Part shown: positions 1-4,567 of the stretch, piece by piece | How positions within the stretch are numbered: position 1 is the stretch's first letter | Layout of the letters: every line of letters starts with the position of its first letter | Source of the DNA: Ectopseudomonas composti | Lineage (GTDB): Bacteria > Pseudomonadota > Gammaproteobacteria > Pseudomonadales > Pseudomonadaceae | Direction: 5' to 3' | DNA length: 5,828 nt | NCBI GenBank assembly: GCA_946886245.1 | Contig: CAMPIF010000302.1 | Coordinates: 1 to 5,828, forward strand | Notes under the pieces: model-generated | Told to the model about the DNA's origin: nothing | Databases searched by the model: none | What the model saw: the letters and a program-made list of their open reading frames with translations, nothing else | Made by a program: the position numbers and the translations under genes

Positions 1-211
1 GAACCCGACTCAGGCGTTGAAGCCAACGCTGATTCTCTACGACGCCGAGATTCCCAAGCAGGAAGCCTTGATCGTCGAGCTCGCCCAGGAGCCGAAGCTC
101 GCCATCGCCCGCAGCCTGCGCCCCTCGCAGCTACCGCTGGAGGTACTGGAATACCTCAGCCCGCGGCGCAACCTGAGCTATCACATCGAGCCCAACCACA
201 AGCCCGCTTGA
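1..211 (+). CDS. 3' end of an unrecognised protein (about 69 C-terminal residues)
   Basis: An open frame enters from the left edge (first whole codon at base 2) and ends at TGA 209-211. Its start lies outside the window; the TTG at 17 is an internal leucine codon and not a credible start, having no ribosome site before it. The visible tail alternates predicted strand and helix: a hydrophobic strand (TLILYD), a helix (PKQEALIVELAQ), a strand (KLAIARSL), a helix (LPLEVLEYL) and a final strand (NLSYHIEP). This suggests the end of a soluble alpha/beta domain. It has no membrane segment, cysteine or catalytic motif that I can name, and I do not recognise the family. It converges on rlmJ, with REP hairpins filling the gap. 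That the frame is coding is likely from its amino acid make-up and its clean stop just before the repeats. Confidence 0.7.
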   Translation, partial: NPTQALKPTLILYDAEIPKQEALIVELAQEPKLAIARSLRPSQLPLEVLEYLSPRRNLSYHIEPNHKPA

Positions 212-218
212 GCCCCAT

Positions 219-277
219 GTAGCCCGGATGCAATCCGGGGATCGAGGGCCACGGCTCCCGGACTTCATTCGGGCTAC
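219..277. repeat. Inverted pair of REP-type hairpins (REPIN-like)
   Basis: The left unit is a GTAG head (219-222) followed by a perfect 7-bp stem with a 3-nt loop: CCCGGAT (223-229), GCA, ATCCGGG (233-239). The right unit is a degenerate copy on the opposite strand. Read on the minus strand from 277 it starts GTAG, then CCCGAAT, a loop, and GTCCGGG. The two units can also pair with each other into one long imperfect hairpin spanning the element. A GTAG head plus a short palindrome is the known form of REP elements tied to RAYT transposases, and inverted doublets are called REPINs. It sits between two convergent genes, so it may also act as a weak two-way terminator or protect mRNA 3' ends. 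No T-tract follows it. Confidence 0.8.
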
Positions 278-300
278 GCGCTAAGTCGGCCGCGTCCCTC

Positions 301-321
301 GTAGGGTGCGCCGTGCGCACC
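301..321 (+). repeat. Single REP-type hairpin, second sequence class
   Basis: A GTAG head (301-304) is followed by a perfect palindrome, GGTGCGC (305-311), loop CGT, GCGCACC (315-321). The layout (head, 7-bp stem, 3-nt loop) matches the left unit at 219-239 but the stem sequence is different, so this is another REP class. I find no inverted partner nearby. It ends 15 bp from the rlmJ stop codon and could form a 3' hairpin on the rlmJ transcript, though without a following run of U. Confidence 0.7.
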
Positions 322-336
322 GCCCCTCGCACTCGC

Positions 337-1185
337 TCAACCGACCGACTTTTCCTCGATCAGCCAATCCAGGCGCCAGCCGCCCTGGCTCTGGCCCAGC
401 ACCTCGGCCAGCCAGGGCAGGAGCTGCCTGAGCTCATCTTCCAGGCCCCATGGCGGGTTGCTGATCACCAGGCCCGAGCCACTGAGGCGCGTTGCATCGT
501 CCGGCGCGTGCACGTAAAGCTCGGCGCGCAGCAACTTGGGCGCGGCGCTCTTGCTCAGGTCACGATAGAAGCGCGCCAACTGGCGCTCATCCTTGATCGG
601 GTACCAGATCGCCACGATGGCCTGGCGCATACGCCCGTGCGCGTCGTTCAACGCCTCCACGCAGCGCTGCAATTCATCGGCCTTCTCGAACGGCGGATCG
701 ATCAGCAGCAGCACGCGCTTCTCACGCGTCGGCATCAGCGCTCGCGGCACGTGCCAGCCTTCACCCAGGTGCACAGCGACGCGGCGATCGCCGCGCATAT
801 TGTCCTTGAGCAGGCGGCCGTCCTCGGGGTGCTTCTCGTTGAGCTGCAGAGCGTCCTGCTCGCGACTGAGCAGCCGCGCCAGCTCGGGCGAGCCGGGGTA
901 ATAGCGCAGTTCGCCATTCGGGTTCATCGCCCGTACCACCTCCAGGTAAGCCTCCACCGCATCCGGCAGTGGCGTGGCCTGCCACAGACGCGCGATACCC
1001 TCCTGGTATTCGCCGGTGCGGCTGGCCGCATCGCCGTGCAGGTCGTACAAGCCAATACCGGCATGACTGTCGAGGTAGGCGAAAGGTGCCTCCTTCTTCG
1101 ACAGCAAACCGATCAGGCGAGTCAACACCAGATGCTTGAGTACGTCGGCGTGGTTGCCGGCATGGAAGGCGTGGCGGTAGTTCAT
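337..1185 (-). CDS. rlmJ: 23S rRNA (adenine(2030)-N(6))-methyltransferase RlmJ
   Basis: RlmJ uses S-adenosylmethionine to methylate N6 of A2030 in 23S rRNA, a cytoplasmic housekeeping modification. The 282-residue product matches the usual length (E. coli RlmJ has 280). It opens with MNYRHAFHAGNHADVLKH, the N-terminal signature of the family. Residues 38-43 (LDSHAG) with the following GLYDL form the SAM-binding loop. YPGSP lies at 96-100. The catalytic motif DPPFE at 163-167 corresponds to the DPPY/F motif of N6-adenine methyltransferases. WYPIKD is at 194-199 and a late NPPWG at 243-247. I chose ATG 1183-1185 over the longer frame opening at 1224 because family members start at MNYRH and a GGAGA site (1191-1195, minus strand) lies 5 nt before it. 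The gene follows the LysR gene by 44 bp on the same strand, so read-through is possible, but its role looks unrelated. It ends convergently with the gene at the left edge. Confidence 0.96.
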   Translation of the reverse strand: MNYRHAFHAGNHADVLKHLVLTRLIGLLSKKEAPFAYLDSHAGIGLYDLHGDAASRTGEYQEGIARLWQATPLPDAVEAYLEVVRAMNPNGELRYYPGSPELARLLSREQDALQLNEKHPEDGRLLKDNMRGDRRVAVHLGEGWHVPRALMPTREKRVLLLIDPPFEKADELQRCVEALNDAHGRMRQAIVAIWYPIKDERQLARFYRDLSKSAAPKLLRAELYVHAPDDATRLSGSGLVISNPPWGLEDELRQLLPWLAEVLGQSQGGWRLDWLIEEKSVG

Positions 1186-1229
1186 GGAGGTCTCCGAAGC
1201 GGTCGCCAAGTTTACCCGTTGCAAGGGCT

Positions 1230-2099
1230 TTACGCGCGCATCAGCTCCAGCAACAAGGCCAGCGGCGGGTGCTCACCGGCGTCGCGACGGCGCACCAGCA
1301 ATGTAGTCGTCGCGCCAAGCTCAGGGGCGATGGCCTGGTATTGCACCAGATGCACACGCGGGTGACTGTCGAGCAGGCTGCGTGGCAACAGGCCGATACC
1401 CATGCCGGCAGCAATGCCGGCAAAGATCGCGTCGATGGAGCCATAGCTCTGCCGCGCCGCCACCTGCAAGCCACGACTGACCGCCCAACGTTCGAGGCGC
1501 TCGCGGTAGTGGCACCCATCGGGAAAACCCAGCAGCGTCTGCGGCCGACTCTCCAGCTGGGAGGCATCCTGCTCGGGCGGCAGCACCAGCATCAGTTCCT
1601 CCTGCCAGATAGGCAGGCAGTCGAGCTGAGGATGCTCGAACGGCCCGCCGATCAATCCGCCGTCCAGCTCCCCGGATAACACACCCTCGACCAGTCGCCG
1701 GCTCGGCCCGGTGCTGAGCTGCAGGTTCACCCGCGGAGCCCGCTGGTGGAAAGCTGCCAGCAGCTCCGGCAGGCGCACCGCCGCAGTGGTTTCCATCGAG
1801 CCAAGACGCAGATCGCCGCTCCAGATATCTTCCTGCACGCTGCGCCAGGCCATCTGGCAGAGCTGCTCCAGGTTTTCGGCGTGTGGCAACAGGCGTTCAC
1901 CCGCTGGCGTCAGCCGCAAGCGCTGGCCCTGACGCAGGAACAGTCGCGTATCGAGCTGTTGCTCCAGTTGCCGCAGGCGCGCCGAGACGTTCGACGGTAC
2001 GCAACTCAGGCGCAAGCCTGCGGCGCTCAACGAGCCTTCACGCGCCACAGCGAGGAAGTAGCGGAACAACTGAGGATTGAGTCGCTGCCAGGCACCCAT
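1230..2099 (-). CDS. LysR-type transcriptional regulator, divergent to the transporter-oxygenase operon
   Basis: The 289-residue protein has the standard LysR plan and length. A winged helix-turn-helix occupies about residues 7-66, with the recognition region AAGLRLSCVPSNVSARLRQL (26-45) followed by EQQLDTRLFLRQGQRLRLTPAG. A linker helix runs to about 92. A two-lobed effector-binding domain starts near 95 (GDLRLGSMETTAAVRLPELL). In that domain GCHYRERLERW (195-205) resembles the GCSYR-type motif I associate with the YofA/SoxR-like subgroup; that subgroup assignment is tentative. The late segment GIAAGMGIGLLP (228-239) is typical of LysR ligand domains. The start ATG (2097-2099) is preceded by GGTGA, which lies inside an operator dyad. 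The gene is divergent from the MFS/nitronate monooxygenase operon and shares a 92-bp control region with it, so it most likely controls that operon and itself. Pseudomonas aeruginosa has a known parallel, a LysR protein (NmoR, PA4203) beside a nitronate monooxygenase gene (nmoA, PA4202). Whether this is an ortholog cannot be settled here. The effector is unknown. Confidence 0.93.
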   Translation of the reverse strand: MGAWQRLNPQLFRYFLAVAREGSLSAAGLRLSCVPSNVSARLRQLEQQLDTRLFLRQGQRLRLTPAGERLLPHAENLEQLCQMAWRSVQEDIWSGDLRLGSMETTAAVRLPELLAAFHQRAPRVNLQLSTGPSRRLVEGVLSGELDGGLIGGPFEHPQLDCLPIWQEELMLVLPPEQDASQLESRPQTLLGFPDGCHYRERLERWAVSRGLQVAARQSYGSIDAIFAGIAAGMGIGLLPRSLLDSHPRVHLVQYQAIAPELGATTTLLVRRRDAGEHPPLALLLELMRA

Positions 2100-2102
2100 G
2101 AA

Positions 2103-2153
2103 TTCACCAAAAGTGAAAATTGAATGCAGTATTTTTCACTAACGATCAGTTAG
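2103..2153. promoter_or_regulatory. Putative LysR operator region with two T-N11-A dyads
   Basis: Three inverted repeats overlap in the divergent spacer. Dyad A is TTCAC (2103-2107), five bases, GTGAA (2113-2117); its inner T2104 to A2116 is an exact T-N11-A LysR box. Dyad B is CTAAC (2139-2143), five bases, GTTAG (2149-2153), with T2140 to A2152 again T-N11-A. The centres are 36 bp apart. A longer dyad, AGTGAAAA (2112-2119) and TTTTCACT (2133-2140), links the two. LysR tetramers typically bind one strong and one weaker site in such an arrangement. Site B lies nearer the transporter start and site A covers the regulator's ribosome site. The repeats are seen directly; that LysR binds them is inferred. 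Confidence 0.6.
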
Positions 2154-2159
2154 CGACAA
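2131..2159 (-). promoter_or_regulatory. Candidate sigma70 promoter for the LysR gene
   Basis: On the minus strand TTGTCG (2159-2154) could be a -35 box and AAAAAT (2136-2131) a -10 box, with a 17-bp spacer. Each matches the consensus at four of six positions. Transcription would then begin near 2124 and give a leader of about 25 nt. Dyad B (2139-2153) falls wholly in the spacer, which would explain autorepression. I saw no equally good pair for the plus-strand operon, which fits a promoter that needs an activator. The boxes are weak, so this is tentative. Confidence 0.3.
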
Positions 2160-2182
2160 CGACTAAGGTGCGCGGCACGACC

Positions 2183-2187
2183 GGAGG
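2183..2187 (+). promoter_or_regulatory. Ribosome binding site of the MFS transporter gene
   Basis: GGAGG lies 4 nt before ATG 2192. It fixes the transporter start there and argues against the in-frame TTG at 2120, which has no such site and would place the operator inside the coding region. Confidence 0.8.
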
Positions 2188-2191
2188 ACAA

Positions 2192-3358
2192 ATGCCCAGA
2201 TTCGACCGCACCCACTTCACCGCTCTGCTCGCCGCCGCCCTGGCGCTGGTCGTCGTGCATGCCCTCGGCCGCTTTGCCTATACCCCGCTGTTACCCCTGC
2301 TGCTCGATGACGGTTTGTTCGATCTGGCCGGAGGCGCCCAGTTGGCGACCTGGAACTATCTCGGCTATCTGCTCGGCGCTCTGCTCGCACTGCCCATGGC
2401 CAATCCACGCGGCTTGCGCCTGGGCCTGCCAGCGGCGCTGCTGATCAACGCCGGCCTGACCCTGGGACAGGCTTTCGTCCATGACTTCGCCGCACTCGCG
2501 GCACTGCGCCTGGCCAACGGCATCAGCAACGGCATTGTCTTCGTGCTCGCACCAGCGCTGGTACTGGAGTGGCTGGCCTTGCGCCAGGCGACGGCACTGA
2601 GCGGCCTGGTCTACCTGGGCTTGGGCGGCGGCATGCTGTTGTGCGGCCTGCTGGTGGCCATCACGCCCTGGCAAGGGCCGATGCGCTGGTTGCCCATGGC
2701 CCTCTGCGCCCTGCCTGTGGCGCTGCTATGCGCCCCCATGCTGCGACGCCTGGCACAACATCTACCTGAAAAGCCCCACGCGAGCACTCAGGCGCCACTC
2801 TTCGACAGGCGAACTCGACCGCTGTTGATGGCTTACCTCGGTGCTGGTCTGGGTTACATACTGCCACTGACCTTCCTGCCGGCACTGGCTCGGGAGCAGT
2901 TGCCCGCCGACCATCCGCTGCTGATCGGCAACTGGTGGTGGACCGCGCTTGCCTGCCTGGTATCGGCGACCCTGTGGAACCACGCCGGCGCCTGGCTGGG
3001 TGATCGCCGCGCCCTGCTGGCCAACTACCTGCTGCAACTGCTCGGCGTGGTCATGCCAATTCTGCTGCCCGGATCGATCGGCGTGATGGCCTGCGCCCTG
3101 CTGGTGGGCGGCACCTTTCTCGGCACCGTACTGCTGACCCAGCGCCTGGCTCGCGCCCTCAACCCAGGCCAGGGCTTGCGTCTGGCGGCGCTGCTGATCA
3201 GTCTCTATGGCGGCAGCCAGTTGCTCGGTCCCTGGCTGGTGGAACATTGGACTGCCGCCGGGCATAGCCTCACAAGCAGTTTTTCCATTGGTGCGGCTGC
3301 ACTGCTCTGGGCTCTGTTCTGGGCTTGGCGCGTAGCCGAACCGCAACCCGACCGCTGA
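2192..3358 (+). CDS. YbfB/YjiJ-family MFS transporter
   Basis: This is a 388-residue inner-membrane protein with about twelve hydrophobic segments. Rough positions are 9-25, 50-70, 76-96, 99-126, 135-157, 166-186, 208-232, 245-262, 272-293, 295-317, 328-350 and 361-381. The longest polar loop (about 187-207) lies between the sixth and seventh, as in major facilitator proteins. The motif GRFAYTPLLPLLL (26-38) at the end of the first helix is characteristic of the YbfB/YjiJ group, whose substrates are largely unknown. The length is normal for that group. Many MFS proteins have a charged GxLaDrxGrr loop between helices 2 and 3; here that loop is only NPRGLR (71-76), as far as I know usual in this group. 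Its stop is 14 bp before the nitronate monooxygenase start, so the two are probably co-transcribed. The gene is divergent from the LysR regulator. It may import the oxygenase substrate or export a toxic compound; direction cannot be told from sequence. Confidence 0.9.
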   Translation: MPRFDRTHFTALLAAALALVVVHALGRFAYTPLLPLLLDDGLFDLAGGAQLATWNYLGYLLGALLALPMANPRGLRLGLPAALLINAGLTLGQAFVHDFAALAALRLANGISNGIVFVLAPALVLEWLALRQATALSGLVYLGLGGGMLLCGLLVAITPWQGPMRWLPMALCALPVALLCAPMLRRLAQHLPEKPHASTQAPLFDRRTRPLLMAYLGAGLGYILPLTFLPALAREQLPADHPLLIGNWWWTALACLVSATLWNHAGAWLGDRRALLANYLLQLLGVVMPILLPGSIGVMACALLVGGTFLGTVLLTQRLARALNPGQGLRLAALLISLYGGSQLLGPWLVEHWTAAGHSLTSSFSIGAAALLWALFWAWRVAEPQPDR

Positions 3359-3372
3359 AACGGAGCCATCCC

Positions 3373-4413
3373 ATGCATTTAGCCGCCCTGCTTGGCAGCG
3401 AACTTCCCCTGATCCAGGCACCGATGGCGGGTTCGCAGGATCACCGCCTGGCCGCCGCCGTGAGCCAGGCCGGTGGCCTGGGCTCGATTCCCTGCGCAAT
3501 GCTCACAGCGGCCGCCCTGCGCCAGGCGCTGCAAACGATGCGCGACCTGACCGAGCGGCCGTTCAACCTCAATTTCTTCAGCCATGTGTCACCCGAGCCA
3601 GACGCGGCCCGCGAGGCTGGCTGGCGTGAGGCGCTGGCGCCCTACTACGGCGAGCTGGGCGTGGACCCGGCCAATATCGCCAGCGGACCAGGACGCCTGC
3701 CGTTCAACGCAGAGGCCGCCGAGCTGGTGGAAGAGTTCCGCCCTGCGGTGGTGAGCTTCCACTTCGGTCTGCCGCAGCCTGACCTGCTGGCGCGAGTAAG
3801 ACGCAGCGGGGCGAAGATCCTCTCCAGCGCCACCACCCTGGATGAAGCGCTGTGGCTACAGGAGCGCGGCGTCGATGCAGTGATCGCCCAGGGTCTGGAG
3901 GCTGGCGGCCATCGCGGACACTTTCTGGATCTCGACCTGAGCCGCCAGCTCGGCACCTTCGCCCTGCTACCGCAGCTGGTGGATGCGCTGTCGGTGCCGG
4001 TGATTGCCGCTGGCGGCATCAGCGATGCCCGTGGTGTGGCGGCGGCCATGGCCCTCGGCGCAGCCGGCGTGCAGGTTGGCAGTGCGTACTTGCTGTGCCC
4101 GGAAGCCACGACCAGCGTCCTGCACCGCGCTGCACTGCAAAGCCCGGCGGCGCGCCACACGGCGCTGACCAACCTGTTCAGCGGGCGCCCGGCGCGCGGC
4201 ATCGTCAATCGCCTGATGCGCGAGCTGGGGCCGCTGAGCACACAGGCACCCGCTTTCCCCCTGGCCACTGCAGCCATCGCGCCGTTGCGCGCAGCGGCCG
4301 AGGCGCAGGGCAGCGGCGACTTTTCACCGCTGTGGGCCGGGCAGAACGTCGCGAGTTGTCGCTCCATGCCCGCCGCCGAGCTGACACACGAGCTGGCGCG
4401 GGGCTTCGCCTGA
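3373..4413 (+). CDS. Nitronate monooxygenase, class I (FMN-dependent, NMO/2-nitropropane dioxygenase family)
   Basis: Enzymes of this family use FMN and oxygen to oxidise alkyl nitronates such as propionate 3-nitronate, releasing nitrite and a carbonyl product in the cytoplasm. The 346-residue protein shows class I landmarks in order: LIQAPMAG (13-20), SQAGGLGSIP (31-40), RPFNLNFF (62-69), VVSFHFGLP (126-134), the catalytic-histidine motif EAGGHRG (176-182, His180), the FMN phosphate-binding AAGGISDARG (212-221), and GVQVGSAYL (232-240). The late WAGQN (321-325) is also typical. His180 should be the base equivalent to His183 of the P. aeruginosa enzyme. It is somewhat longer than that enzyme (about 328 residues), with no extra domain. 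I chose ATG 3373 because GGAG (3362-3365) sits 7 nt upstream; a start at 3325 would overlap the transporter. It is the second gene of the LysR-controlled operon. Some family members act on other substrates or as enoyl reductases, so the name gives the family rather than a proven substrate. Confidence 0.93.
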   Translation: MHLAALLGSELPLIQAPMAGSQDHRLAAAVSQAGGLGSIPCAMLTAAALRQALQTMRDLTERPFNLNFFSHVSPEPDAAREAGWREALAPYYGELGVDPANIASGPGRLPFNAEAAELVEEFRPAVVSFHFGLPQPDLLARVRRSGAKILSSATTLDEALWLQERGVDAVIAQGLEAGGHRGHFLDLDLSRQLGTFALLPQLVDALSVPVIAAGGISDARGVAAAMALGAAGVQVGSAYLLCPEATTSVLHRAALQSPAARHTALTNLFSGRPARGIVNRLMRELGPLSTQAPAFPLATAAIAPLRAAAEAQGSGDFSPLWAGQNVASCRSMPAAELTHELARGFA

Positions 4414-4427
4414 CAGCCAGGAGCAGC

Positions 4428-4486
4428 CTCGTAGGGCGGGTGTAACCCGCCATTGCCGAGGCGGCGGGTTGCTCTCCGCCAACGAG
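4428..4486. repeat. REP-type hairpin with degenerate inverted partner
   Basis: After a CTC, a GTAG head (4431-4434) precedes a perfect 7-bp stem with 3-nt loop: GGCGGGT (4435-4441), GTA, ACCCGCC (4445-4451). The stem sequence differs from both REPs near 219-321. On the opposite strand, reading from 4486, a diverged copy gives CTCGTTGGCGG and then CAACCCGCC. The ends pair with each other: CTCGT (4428-4432) with ACGAG (4482-4486), and GGCGG (4435-4439) with CCGCC (4476-4480). The element lies 15 bp after the nitronate monooxygenase stop and may serve as a 3' mRNA hairpin or terminator for that operon, although it lacks a T-tract. Confidence 0.75.
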
Positions 4487-4516
4487 CAATTATCACCGCC
4501 ACTGATGATGCTGTGC

Positions 4517-4536
4517 AGGCAGACGGCCCACTGCCT
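4517..4536. promoter_or_regulatory. Short dyad upstream of the acyl-CoA dehydrogenase, possible operator
   Basis: AGGCAG (4517-4522) and CTGCCT (4531-4536) form a 6-bp inverted repeat with an 8-base spacer, ending 31 bp before the start codon. A TAGACT sequence (4536-4541) could be a -10 box overlapping its right end, but no convincing -35 is present. It does not look like the PsrA-type fatty acid operator. A chance repeat is quite possible. Confidence 0.25.
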
Positions 4537-4567
4537 AGACTCGGTCGATCATCTGGAGGCCCGTTCC

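Noticed and set aside
219..321. Intrinsic terminator between the left-edge gene and rlmJ
   Set aside because: Strong hairpins are present but no T-tract follows on either strand, so they are called REP repeats with only a possible terminator role.
1186..1224. Longer N-terminus for RlmJ starting at 1224
   Set aside because: The family begins at MNYRH, and the GGAGA site fits the ATG at 1185.
313..1365. Long plus-strand open frame (350 codons) opposite rlmJ and the end of the LysR gene
   Set aside because: It is antisense to two well-recognised proteins, shows no family motif and is rich in Arg, Gln and Ala, as expected for a shadow frame in GC-rich DNA.
2120..2191. Upstream TTG start that would add 24 residues to the transporter
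   Set aside because: There is no ribosome site, the added residues are polar and unlike the family, and it would put the operator inside the gene. ATG 2192 has GGAGG.
2762..3499. Minus-strand open frame of 245 codons across the transporter-oxygenase junction
   Set aside because: It is antisense to a 12-helix transporter and a clear oxygenase, is low in hydrophobic order, and has no ribosome site or motif.
4469..4496. TTGCTC / TATCAC as a promoter for the acyl-CoA dehydrogenase
   Set aside because: The -35 part lies inside the REP-like repeat, the -10 match is poor and the spacing is 16 bp. It is too weak to list.
3645..4502. Minus-strand open frame of 285 codons opposite the nitronate monooxygenase
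   Set aside because: It runs through the REP element and antisense to a protein with all class I motifs. Its Ser/Arg/Ala-rich composition is that of a shadow.
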